Origin: Chromera velia
Lineage: Eukaryota > Sar > Chromeraceae
DNA: 34,393 bases
NCBI GenBank assembly: GCA_018398765.1
Contig: JAHBMJ010000671.1
Coordinates: 8,434-42,826, forward strand
Reading direction: 5' to 3'
Part shown: one piece after another, positions 23,608 through 32,709 of the stretch
How positions within the stretch are numbered: the stretch's first letter is position 1
How the letters are laid out: each line of letters opens with the position of its first letter
Notes under the pieces: model-generated
Told to the model about the DNA's origin: nothing
The model's input: only the letters and a program-made list of their open reading frames with translations
Database searches by the model: none
Made by a program: the position numbers and the translations under genes

Positions 23608-24081
23608 CTCCAGATTGTATGAATCGACGGACGCAAGAACACCCCCAAATCTTCCACATAGGGCTCAACGAAGGTTTCGGACCCAAAGTCTCTGCGACGC
23701 TCTTTCGGCACAGTCTCCCGTTGCACCGATTCCACAACCCGACCATCTATCTGCCAAACAAAGGTTCACCAACAAGAGACCGACCAGTCCCGCCACTGCC
23801 AGTTTATCGAAGGGCCCTCTCAACAGAAGGAGATGCTCCCGGGTGAAGGCCCAAGTCATGCTCATTGACAGAAGCTGCCCGGCACCATACACGACCAGGG
23901 CGGTGGCCACGACTGCAGACCACTTCTGCCAGAATGGAATTTTGGACTCCATCTCCTCTGTCGTCAGGGTGGTCGTTGTGGTGATATCAACCTGGAAGTC
24001 TTCCTCAGAGAGAAAGCTTCCAACTGCATTGTGAAGATTAGACAGAACACAGGTTGCAGACATCTTTTCAGAGAACCTCAT
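12105..24081 (-). CDS. MLO-like seven-transmembrane protein with a ~1000-aa cytosolic tail (about 30 exons)
   Basis: Exons, 5' to 3' on the minus strand: 24081-23770, 23492-23418, 23219-23137, 22833-22657, 22571-22529, 22411-22304, 22051-21946, 21486-21372, 21208-21060, 20821-20734, 20419-20224, 19995-19660, 19354-19248, 19002-18920, 18611-18495, 18246-17958, 17757-17651, 17616-17521, 17430-17349, 17029-16923, 16561-16445, 16213-16145, 15712-15656, 15326-15244, 14993-14930, 14589-14542, 14202-14071, 13740-13618, 13315-13123, 12886-12105. Phases agree at every junction except 4/5, where one base is missing; exon 4 is therefore uncertain. Total about 1480 aa. Residues 1 to about 460 show seven hydrophobic spans with loops in MLO proportions. 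MLO proteins of plants are plasma-membrane proteins, calmodulin-binding and reported as Ca2+ channels; a similar role here is inference. Start: ATG 24081 (alternatives 24063, 24120). Small exons may be missed, especially between 15713 and 16144. Two genes instead of one is possible, but I see no internal stop or promoter. Confidence 0.75.
14272..14322. repeat. (CT)n(GT)n tract in an intron of the MLO-like gene
   Basis: CT units then about 17 GT units, in the intron between exons 26 and 27 of the minus-strand gene (14203-14541). On the coding strand this reads (AC)n(AG)n. Confidence 0.9.
14867..14916. repeat. (GAAA)n tract
   Basis: About 12 GAAA units; on the minus strand it is (TTTC)n ending in CTGCAG, an excellent acceptor-like context at about 14865. 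I could not fit an exon there: the frame after it is open but has no clear donor except GTAAAT six codons in. A very short alternative exon is possible. Confidence 0.85.
16528..16684 (-). repeat. Duplicated exon start plus inverted repeat (decoy acceptor)
   Basis: 16528-16566 holds the acceptor and first 11 codons of exon 21; 16646-16684 is a second copy matching 38 of 39 bases, sitting upstream in the preceding intron. The one difference (C/T) is silent. Between them lie arms 16580-16596 and 16629-16645, perfect 17-bp reverse complements, the second abutting the upstream copy. The two copies are 118 bp apart, so reading through from the upstream acceptor would shift the frame. Confidence 0.85.
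19131..19160. repeat. (CA)n tract in an intron of the MLO-like gene
   Basis: About 15 CA units, in the intron between exons 13 and 14 (19003-19247). Confidence 0.9.
19359..19422. repeat. (CAGA)n(CAGG)n tract next to exon 13
   Basis: ACAG units change to GCAG units. On the minus strand this is (CTGC)n(CTGT)n immediately upstream of the exon 13 acceptor (19355), serving as its pyrimidine-rich region. Confidence 0.85.
19557..19582. other. Poly-C run with an ambiguous base
   Basis: A homopolymer C run interrupted by N at 19574, within the intron between exons 12 and 13. This is a sequencing or assembly uncertainty; run length and the base are unreliable. No coding exon is affected in my model. 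Confidence 0.95.
20424..20480. repeat. (CAGA)n tract next to exon 11
   Basis: CAGA/ACAG units with two GTTTGG interruptions at 20456 and 20476. On the minus strand this is a CTGT-rich pyrimidine tract right before the exon 11 acceptor (20420). Confidence 0.85.
21898..21940. repeat. (GA)n tract at the exon 7 donor
   Basis: About 21 GA units. On the minus strand the donor GTCGGT (21945-21940) runs directly into (CT)n. Confidence 0.9.
23301..23417. repeat. (CTGC)n and (GACT)n arrays at the exon 2 donor
   Basis: CTGC/GCCT units at about 23309-23338 and 23354-23387, then (ACTG)n at 23396-23417. On the minus strand the exon 2 donor GTCAGT is the first unit of a (GTCA)n array that continues into (GCAG)n. 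Confidence 0.85.
23572..23605. repeat. (GA)n tract in intron 1 of the MLO-like gene
   Basis: About 16 GA units inside the 277-base intron between exons 1 and 2 (23493-23769). Confidence 0.9.
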
Positions 24082-24151
24082 GATGATCTGTGAACGGAGA
24101 AGGAGGGAACCCTCTGACATGAACTTGCATCCACACGCACATGTTTTCACT

Positions 24152-24161
24152 CATATATAAG
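24152..24161 (-). promoter_or_regulatory. TATA-like element upstream of the MLO-like gene
   Basis: CTTATATATG on the minus strand, about 70 bases before ATG 24081. If used, transcription would begin near 24125, which would leave ATG 24120 almost no leader and favours ATG 24081 or 24063. Confidence 0.3.
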
Positions 24162-24670
24162 TGGATGCATGTACATCTGTCGCAGCTAGACGGAGAGATA
24201 ATAAAAATAACGAATGCAGAAGCACAAACTTGGATCTAAACCTAGAGCACAGGGGTGGTCTGCAAGACTGATCAATACTTCTGTTTCTCTATCCTCCCGG
24301 TGCTCTCCTTTCCGTGTTCGCTCTCTTGGCTGGTTCTTTCCCCCTCTTCTTTCTCGGCTGTCTTGTTCCGTTCCCATCTGTCTGTTTGTGTGACTGCCCA
24401 CCCTTCTGTCTCTCTGTCTCTCTGGCTTTCTGTGTGTCCGTCTTTCTGGCTGTGAAGGGCCGCAGGGCACGCTCAAGGCCTGGAGCTCTGGTACCCGTTT
24501 ACTGAGAGAGCGTGCCAAAAGAAGAAAGAAAAAAAAGAGAAGAGAATGAAGAAAAAGAAAACGGAAAAGAAAAGACGATACAGTCTATCTGTCTTTCTAC
24601 CTGTCCCCAGCCCCTCACATAAGAACGTGCAAAAGGAGGCCACATGCACCGAAGGCATACAGAAGAACCC

Positions 24671-24679
24671 TATAAAAGG
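24671..24679 (+). promoter_or_regulatory. TATA-like word TATAAAAGG
   Basis: A textbook TATA match on the + strand, followed by a G-rich stretch, but 1.3 kb upstream of the nearest + strand start codon. It would need a long or spliced 5' UTR, or an unannotated transcript. It may be chance. Confidence 0.2.
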
Positions 24680-26008
24680 GGAGGGGGGTGCCTACCTGGA
24701 TAGGCCAAGACGGCCAGGCAGGCAATCAAAATGCTCCTCTGCGTTGCACCTGTCATGCTGTCTCGTTAACGTTCAGTCTGCTCAAGTGTTCCTTCTATCA
24801 ATCAGAAGAGAAGAGTTCTGGTCTTGTCGACGATTAATCAGAAGCGGAAGTGGATGTTTGCAGGAAAGCACAGTTAGCCTTGCAGTGGCCACGCTCTGCT
24901 TGCGAGCACTGGGGCTACAATCCGTCTGGTGGGATCTTCTAATGTATTTGACCAGGACTCAGTCTGATGCTCCGCATGCAGCATTGTCAGACTGTACTGG
25001 GTGTATACGGGGTTTCAGGTATGGTGTTCATGCTGCACCAAGAGCTTGCTTTACCTGATCAGGTATATGTGTGAATTCCTGGCAAATTTCCTTGTCAGAC
25101 GCGTGGTTAGATTGCGTCTTCTTCTTCGATCATGAATGCATTAATGATTGAAGATCTTCAAAATGTATAAAAGAATCAAAAATTATTTAATTGCCGCATG
25201 TATCGGTATGGAGTTTTACTCGGATTTCTGGCGGACTCTGCAGGGCGCGTGGGATGGCGCGGGAGACCGTGGAGATGCATACATGCCCCCTGTTCCTGCG
25301 AAGGGCCACAATCAACATGACAGTGTCTCAACTTGACTCTCGAGTCTCGGGTAGTCTCGGTTACCGGCCTTCCTCTTCGACCGGTGCAGCACTCGTCTGC
25401 ACTTCCGTCAGCACTTCGATCGTTTTCCGTCATTGAGAGTCGGGTCAGTGTCCATAGGCTTCTGCTTTCCACGATTGAAGTCTCTCTGTGACTTGAAACC
25501 AGATCGATACAGCCCGTCTACACGCAGCTGGATGCGCGCATGCGTATGCACGTGTGCCCGAGCGCTGTGGTGGCATAAGTAACCATATCAGGTCATGAAT
25601 AAAGAAGCGAAACGGGTCACCGGTAGCGCTCGTGCAAAGCGACTCTAGGACATCCGCGTAGTTCTTTGCGCGACTCCGACGTCTGTCTCGTAGTCAGTAT
25701 CCCGTCTCCGTCTCCGACTCCAGGAAAGAGATTGCACAAACTCGATCAATACCTTCTGGATGGACCTTTCTTCTGCATATTGGTTTTTCAGGTGATTTGC
25801 CATTTTATTTCTGTAAAGGTTGCCTGCAAAAAATTGGTCTTTCCACTCCCTCCGTCAAGAAAGTACACGCGGAGATTAGACAGTCTTGTTCGATCTTCTC
25901 GGGTCCATCTCGAGAGTGTGCGAGGAAGGCAGGCAGAGGGTAGGGCAGAGAAGGGAAGAGAAGAGAGAGTCCGCAACGGGAACTTGAGAGAGAATTTCAG
26001 GGAGAAAA

Positions 26009-29000
26009 ATGGGGGCTCTCCCTAATGCCCTCAGCGCGAAATTTCGATCCCTAAAGCACCGCAATCATACCCAGCAGCTGTATCACCAACACCCTTCCCT
26101 CTATCTCCTGGTGGTCGTTCTCACAGGGGCCCTCTGTCTTCCCCCCTCTTCCGGCGGGGCTGCGAAAATGTCCCCCCGTTCTTTTGCCTTTCTCCTTTCA
26201 CCTGTGGGTAGAGAAAGAGAACGCAGAGAGAGCCCTCCAACTCCGTCTCCTTCATCCGACTTCCGAACGTCCCTCTTCGACTCCACTGAGTCGAGCCGAC
26301 CTTATTCTTCTCTCCGCACACTGTCCTCACTCGCAGCAGCACCGGGCGGACATGAATGGGGGATGGGAGAAGGAGAAGGAGATGGGGGGGCTTCACAGAC
26401 AGGCAGTGTGGTTGTAGAGCGGCAGGAAGGAGTGAGGAAGCCGCTCCGTGATCTCAGGGAGTACCGTCATGTTAGGTTGAAAAACGGGTTGCGCGCTTTG
26501 TTGGTATCTGACCCCGGCACTCCCCTCGCTGCCGCTGCTGTGGATGTGAAGGCCGGCAGCTGGCAGGACCCTGAGGAAATGCCTGGGGTTGCACATTTCC
26601 TTGAGCACCTGGTTTTTTTGGGGTCAGAAAAGTTCCCAGAGGAGGGAGAGTTTAGGGAGTTCATCGTGGGACACGGGGGGGAGACTAACGCTTGTACTTA
26701 CGGTGATCACACAAACTTCCATCTCTCTGTATTGCCGAATTTTCTCGGTCAGGCTCTGGAAAGATTTGCCGACGGGTTAGGGTCTCCTCTGTTGAGTCCC
26801 TCGGCCATTCAGAGAGAGATGCAGACAGTGGATGCAGAGTACCGGGGCCAAAAGGCCGATGAGGGCAGCCGTATGGCTAGGCTCTTTGAGCTGTCTGCCC
26901 TTGACCAGCACCCTTTGTCGAGATTCTCCACAGGAAACCTGCAGACGTTGGGGGGGGTTGAGGAAGGGAAGAGGGGGGGGCCTGAGGGGGAGGGGTTGGA
27001 ACGGAGCCGTGAAGCCTTGAGATCTTTTTGGGATCAGTACTATCGAGCAGGATCGATGAGTGTTTGTGTGGTGGGGAATGAATCGTTGGACCTGTTGGAG
27101 GACCTTTTGTGTGAGTCGTTTGGGAAAGTTCGGCCTGGGGGGGACGAAAAAGGGTGGGCCCAAAAGGCAGAATTGAACGCGTATGAGTTTGGAAAGGCTG
27201 GTCGTGTTTTGAAGGTAGTGCCTGGAGACAGCCAGAGACGGCTTCACTTAACGTTCCCTCTCCCTATGGACCCCTTTGCGGTGGAATCCCGCCCCCTTGA
27301 CCTAGTGTTGTTTGTGCTAGGTTGGGAGGGAGAAGGGTCTTTGCGTAGTGTTCTCTGCAGGGAGGGCTTAGCTCGGCATGTGAGTGCGGACGTGGGATGG
27401 AATTATGGGGACGTGTCGCTTCTCCGTGTTTCTGTTGGTTTAACAGACGCGGGAGTCGAAAGAATGGTAGAAGTTGTGGAGGTTTTCTTTCAAGTCGTCG
27501 CACTCCTCCGAGGCCTTTTAAGGTCTGAGGGGGGGAGGGTGAAACTCTCCGAGTTGTGGCAGAACATGAAATGGAGTGCCGAAACGAAATTTCACATCAT
27601 GAGTGGCGGGGGACGAAGGGTGATTGTAGAAGCTGCAGATCTTGCGTCTCAGCTGAGACACACACAGACGGGAGAAGGAGAGGGGGGCGCGCTGGGTGTG
27701 TTAGAAGGGAGGTCGGGGGCGTCGCTTCCTCAGAGTTTGGACTTCGAAGGTCAGTCAGTCAGTCAGTCAGTACGAGCGAGAGAGAGAGAGAGAGAGAGAA
27801 TGTGTGAAGGAAGGAAGAATTAATGCTTTGATTCTTATGAGGAGCTCTTTTGTTTCTTCTCGGGGTCTGATTTGGATACCTAGCAGTGAAGAGCTGTACA
27901 CTTCTTCGGTCCTTCTTTCATTCTTGGTTTGATACAGCCTGCGCGTGTGATTGTAATATGTCGAGCAGATGAGACAGATGGACATAATTCTCAGTGAAAT
28001 ACATCTGTCTTCTCCGTGTGTTTGTTTTCCCCTTTGTGTCAATGCAGCCGTGTTGAGTCTTTTAGATTCCTGCATCACCCCCTTGAACTTGATGGTCACA
28101 GTCAGCGACGCCCTTCTGTCAGACGAGGCAGAGGGGCTGCTGAAGGAGGGACCGTCAGACGAAGGGACAAAGCACCGACCTAGAAGTGGCGCCTCTGCCT
28201 CTGCAGCTGCGTCACGACTCTGTGGGAGAAAGGAGCTGTCCGAGTGGAGGAGGGACGATTTCTTTTCTCTGCGGTTTGCAGAGGAGAGTCTTGACCCTGT
28301 CCTTGTAGAAAGGTGGAATAAGATGCTGGAGGGGAAGAGGGAGGTGGAAGGGCTGGGGAGAGAGCTGAAAGTCGCGCTGCCCTCTGGAGAGGTGATGACC
28401 GGTAATGTGCTGCCATCTGCAGATGGAGCGGAGGGGGTGAGCCTCAATATCATGAACACGACGCTGCAATGGGAGAGGGTGCCGACCCGTGAAAAGCTCC
28501 GATTCGGAAATGACAATGGAAAGGGAAGAACCGCAGACTTGTACCATCTCCCGTTTGTGCCTGCAGATTCTGTCTCGGAATCATCAAATGCTTTGTCTTC
28601 TGGTGTCAATTGTTCATTGGAGAACGGAAATGGGGGAAACAATTTCGATGAAAGTAGTGCGGGTGTGGGGTGTTTGTTTCTCTCCATTCGAAGTCCCCAT
28701 TTGGTTTCCTCAGCAGAGGCCGTCGAGATGGCTCGTCTGTTTGCGTGTGTGGTGTGTGAGAAGGAGAACGAAAACCTAGAGTCTCTGCAGATGAGGGGGG
28801 CCGAAGTGTCTCTTGAATTTTCGGAAGAGACTGCAAGCTTTGAGGTCAAGATGGCAGGGATCGCATCTGCCCTTCCGGCGCTAATCGAGGCTTTGATGGC
28901 TAGATTCAGTGCTGTCCTCGAGGTTCGAGAAGGGGGGGCAAAGGGCAACTGGAAGGGGGATGAGGAGAGAGAGGGTGAATGGAGCACAGAGGCCAGTCCT

Positions 29001-29457
29001 AGGCTTCGGTCGGTGTTTGCAGACGCGTATGAAGGTGAGCGTCTGACATTTTTAGACGGTCGTCTGGACGCTTTGAGAGGTCCGTTTTCCGATGCGCTCC
29101 TGTGCCGGTCCTGGTCCTCCTCTGCGTTCTACAGTGCTCTGGCTGATCCTGAGAGGTGTTGTTTGGAGAGAATGGCGGGGGTGGTGAGGGAAGGGCTGAG
29201 AGCTGCGGATGTGACCGCTTTGTGCGGGGGTACGGTTGCTGGGGATGCGGGGAGGGAGTTGGTGAGACGTGCATTGAAGGTGGGACCAGGGCGGTGGATT
29301 GTGAGGGGGACAGAGGAGGTCTTGGAGAGACCCCACAGATGCGTGAAGGTCCCCAGACACCCCGCGAGGGTGATTGTCTCCCAGGGCGGGGTGGGGGCAA
29401 GTGGAGAGGACGAGAACTCGTCTGTGGAGGTGCATTTTCAGGTTTGTCCGTTCTTTC

Positions 29458-29488
<31 letters not shown>

Positions 29489-31343
29489 GCTGGGGACCGG
29501 AGGCAGGTAGAGAGACTGGGGAGTATGGCCGTGTTGGTCATTGTGGAGGAAGATGTCAAGGGTAGAAGTAGTGTTTCCTGCAGTTTTGTCTTTTTTTGAT
29601 TAGCTGAGGGGCTTTACGTCATGCCCGTTCAACCCCCTGGCCTTTTGGTCCCTCTTTTTTTATTCCCGCAGAGTCCGTGTATGTAGGTAGCGTAAGAGTG
29701 ATGAGTTTCGCAAGTAGATACATGAATATACAGAATCTATACATGTTCGTCTATGTGCAGATTGTGGAAGACGATGATCCACGTTGGTGGTCTGAGGGAG
29801 AAGAGGGCGGGGAGGGGGAGGGATCTCAGAAGGGAGACCGGCTTGCTGACGACGAACACTCTGTCCTCCTGAAGGTTCTGGAACGGTTAGCTGCTCAGTC
29901 TCTCTTCTCGGCTGTGCGGTCTGACAAGAGAATCGCATACCATCTGGGTGTCTGTCGTCGGTCTGTGGCTGGCCGCACCGGCCTCTCAGTGTTGGTCAGG
30001 AGCCCTCTGGAGGACCCGGTCGCGCTGGAGGGTGCAGTGGAAGAGTGGCTAATCAAATTCAGGTCAGGAGGCAGAAGGGCCCTTCAAGTTTTCTTCAAAT
30101 CATTATTTCACTGCATGGCATTTTGGATTTTTCTTTCTGCCCTCTTTTCTCCAGTCAGTTGGCGACTTTCTTTGCCTTCTAAATTGATCGGAAACAAATC
30201 AAACATCCATTGGATGAATGACAGGAAGTACTTGGTGCGTTGGAGAGAGAGCAAGCGTCCACATAAATTTTCTTTTTCTTGTGTCGTTCCCCCGCCCTTC
30301 GATCGATCAGAAACGAGCTAGAGGAGATGGAGGACGCGGAGGTCCAAAAGTTTTTCTTCGGAGTCAAGGCGACCTTGCGAGAGAGAGGGAGGCTGGCTCT
30401 TCTTTCGGGACTCGGGGGAAGTGTGGAAGCGTGGGAGGAAATTGTGTCAAGGAGATTTGACTTTGCCAGAACAGACAGACTGGCAGGGATTATGAGGCAG
30501 ATGGCAACGGCTACCGATGGCAGAGCGAAGAAGGGACTTCTAACTTTCTTCGACAGGTCGGTGCTGTCTTGTGGTGGTATCTTTTCGCTGCGATGGATGG
30601 TCCTTTGCTTCGTCCCGTTTTTCGGTCTGCATGTCTCTTTGATGCTTGCGGCCTTTTTTGAAGTCGCCCGGAAGCCGCTCTCTGCTGATGTTCATTGCAC
30701 GTCTCTCTGCGTCTGTGTGTCTGTACATAGCTCTTTTCGGTTACTTTGTTTTCGGCGCCTTTGTCTTCTTGCCTTCTTGTCTCATTGGAATTCGACAGTC
30801 GGTCTGTCTCTACTCTTTTCTTTTCATCTGAATGATCAACAAGTCTGCCGCCCTGTGCCCTCGACCCCCTCTTGAAGGTTCCTTCGGAATCCGGACATGA
30901 CCCCATCCGATGGTCTTCCTGAGTTTGAGAACATTCAGACGCGCACCAGGAGGAGAAAGTTGGTCATACAGCGGTGGGCACGCGCACATGCCCAGGCAAG
31001 AAAGGAGGCTCTCTCGCCCTCTTCCCCTTCTTCTTCCTCAGAAAACGAGGGGGCAGACGAAGAACAGGATAAACAAAACAACTCGGCGAGTGCCAGGAAT
31101 TTGTTTCTGTGGAGAGGAGAGAACGAGAGGCCGGTTGATGAACGTCACTCATGGCGGGAACAGACCGAGCTAAGCCGTGTCCGTCAGGCAGGTGAGCCCC
31201 CCCCCCGTCCTGTCCCCAGGCGCCCCTCCGACTCGGCAGTTGTGCTCCGTTACTTTGAGGAGATGCAGAGGTGGAAGAGGTCCCGCTCTCTCCTCCCTGA
31301 AGCCCCGAGTCGGCAGCCTCCCCCCGTCTCCGGCGTCGTGTAG
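26009..31343 (+). CDS. IDE: M16A zinc metalloprotease, insulin-degrading enzyme type (5 exons)
   Basis: Exons 26009-27749, 28048-29441, 29761-30062, 30311-30556, 30878-31343; phases agree and give 1382 aa. The inverted zinc motif HFLEH is at residues 196-200 and the third ligand E277 lies in VDAEY, 81 residues after H196, the same spacing as in human IDE. Later, R1098 and Y1105 (VRSDKRIAY) correspond to the IDE R...LGY substrate-binding pair in the inactive second half. IDE-type enzymes degrade small peptides in a closed two-halved chamber. Differences from the family (about 1000 aa): a 140-residue N-terminal extension with a hydrophobic stretch at about 31-45 (LYLLVVVLTGALCL), perhaps a signal or anchor; acidic low-complexity inserts; and a C-terminal Arg-rich then Ser/Glu-rich tail in exon 5. 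The exon 5 acceptor (TTGAAG) is atypical. Confidence 0.92.
27750..27800 (+). repeat. (GTCA)n then (GA)n at the M16 exon 1 donor
   Basis: The donor GTCAGT at 27750 is the first unit of a four-unit GTCA array, followed after a short gap by about ten GA units. This is the + strand counterpart of the donor arrays in the MLO-like gene. Confidence 0.85.
29456..29489 (+). repeat. (CT)n tract in M16 intron 2
   Basis: About 15 TCTC units ending in an acceptor-like CTCTAG. I do not use that acceptor: it would put a stop in the required frame after six codons, whereas skipping to 29761 joins the family homology cleanly. Confidence 0.85.
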
Positions 31344-32100
31344 CATTGGCATCTAGTGGCCTTTCGGTTTTAAAAATGGCATGGGCAGACGTTGCTTGCA
31401 AAACGACGAGGAGAGGATCTCGCACGGATAAGTCATAGCAACAAAAATGTTGGTGGACAGTCATGCTTGTGTAAAATAGGATTTTGGGAGTTTCAGGCGG
31501 CTTAGACGGTTGTAGTGTCAGGCGGTTTGAGCGTGTATAAAACGAGAGTGAAATGAGAAGGAAAAAGATGAAAGAAAAGAGGAGCAGCCTCAGGAGCTGG
31601 TATGCACCGTACTGTACAGCAGCGTGACGGCAAATTAATTAATGAAGCAGACAATGAAAGGAAGAGAGAGAAACGAAAGCTAAGGTCATATTATGTGACC
31701 GGGAAGTGATCTAGAAAGTGATGAGATTGGCCTCTAATTCATTGAGTGCTTAGTACCCTTAGATGTCTCCGTTTGAAGCCTGTTTCAGCTCCGCTGGGCC
31801 GCCGCCGACTCACTGGCAGGCCGTACCATATCGTCACAAAACTTCATTAATTGCATTAATTCTTTTGCATACAATTGATATTGATTTGATAGCAATTGAT
31901 CGATTATCCTGTAAACAGTTCAATTGGGGAACAAACCACTGCTAGGACCACTGTTAGAGAGTCAGTAATATTCGTTAACCTATGCCAGTGTGATCGAACT
32001 GAGGATCATGTGATCAAACTTTTAGCGTTTCACGACTTACGAGGTCCGTGACAGTGATGGTGACACTGGCAAGGAACCAATCTTACAGGATTTTTCCTGA
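31344..32100. other. 3' region of the M16 gene and spacer
   Basis: No gene seen. It contains the protease 3' region and AT-rich sequence. A short direct repeat (TCAGGCGG at 31494 and 31520) is the only pattern I noted. Confidence 0.55.
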
Positions 32101-32709
32101 TGTAGTGTCCTACCTCCTGATGCCGCCGTCCTGCCACCACCGTTCGGTCTTTCTCGCATGTGCGCCGCCTTTGCTTCGATCGCCCGCCTCCGCACTCTGT
32201 CTGTCTGGCCCCGGAAAGCTTGTCTTTGCATTTACGCGGGGACTGGTCAGATTTAATCCGCCTTCAGCCGTCTTACTAAAATCGTTCGTTCCGTTTGTCC
32301 GGTCGTGAGTTTGTCCTGTCTTAGCATCGCTAGTTTAAGTTTAAGTCCAAGTTTAACTGTGAATCTCTCGACTCTACGAACGGCTAAGGATCTTCTGATA
32401 AAAAAAAAAAAAATCTGTAGTGTCCTACCTTCCGGCGCCGCCGTCCCGCCGCCGCCGTTCGGTCCTTCTCGCATGTACGCCGCCTTTGCTTCGATCGCCC
32501 GCCTCCGCACTTTATCTGTCTGGCCCTGGAAAGCTTGTCTTTACATTCGCGCGGGGACCGGTCAGATTTAATCCACCTTCAGCCATCTCGCTGAAATCGT
32601 TCGTTCCGTTTGTCTGGTCATGAGTCTGTCATCTCTCAGCATCGCTAGTTTAAGTTTAAGTCCAAGTTCAACTGTGAATCCTCAGGACTCTACAAATGGC
32701 TAAGGATCT
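32101..32709. repeat. Tandem pair of 294-bp repeats with an A-rich linker
   Basis: Copies 32101-32394 and 32416-32709 both start TGTAGTGTCCTACC and end CTAAGGATCT. Copy 1 is followed by CTGAT and a 13-base A run, as in a retroposed SINE. By eye they are about 88% identical, and most differences are transitions at CpG sites. GCTTCGATCG, near the Pol III B-box consensus, is about 72 bases into each copy, but I see no A box, so SINE identity is only a suggestion. Confidence 0.85.

Larger units (their letters stand above)
20224..24081 (-). other. MLO-type membrane domain (exons 1-11 of the minus-strand gene)
   Basis: TM1 is in exon 1 (after IPFWQKW, residues ~55-75). TM2 spans exons 1/2 (AVAGLVGLLL then VGALDVIMTT). 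TM3 is exon 3 (VSLVEFYFFAFLILYALN). A ~95-residue cytosolic loop is rich in Arg/Lys and ends KKFSRYLFRCLVSD, which resembles the MLO F.F.KYIKRSL.DD segment. TM4 is exon 6 and TM5 exon 7 (IGIPYVILGASVMI). A ~90-residue loop ends FPFWRNGPFF, with W and P spaced as in the MLO FWF..P motif. TM6 is exons 9/10 and TM7 exon 11, followed by SIDTMGEDRQEEIEATLDEY, where MLO proteins have TQMG and an F/DE segment. Just after TM7, a basic amphipathic stretch (RKLFRMKVKSALELLAKR, exons 11/12) sits where MLO proteins bind calmodulin. Confidence 0.72.
24082..26008. other. Divergent intergenic region between the MLO-like and M16 genes
   Basis: About 1.9 kb with no supported exon. It holds the 5' regions of the minus-strand MLO-like gene and the plus-strand metalloprotease. 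Open frames on both strands are short, Ser/Cys-rich and lack splice partners. Features seen: TATA-like words at 24152-24161 (minus) and 24671-24679 (plus), an AT-rich patch at 25130-25215, and a purine-rich run at about 25920-25970 just before the protease start. Confidence 0.6.

Noticed and set aside
24546-25058. 170-codon + strand frame after a TATA-like word
   Set aside because: Cys/Ser-rich, unlike its neighbours, with no family resemblance and no consensus splice sites joining it to the protease gene.
27767-28987. 406-codon minus-strand frame opposite M16 exon 2
   Set aside because: Ser/Pro/Leu-rich shadow of a real + strand exon; it also crosses the exon 1-2 intron and its repeats.
29490-29560. 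Possible extra exon of the M16 gene after the CT tract
   Set aside because: Entry in the required phase 0 meets a TAG after six codons. Joining 29441 directly to 29761 keeps frame and family alignment.
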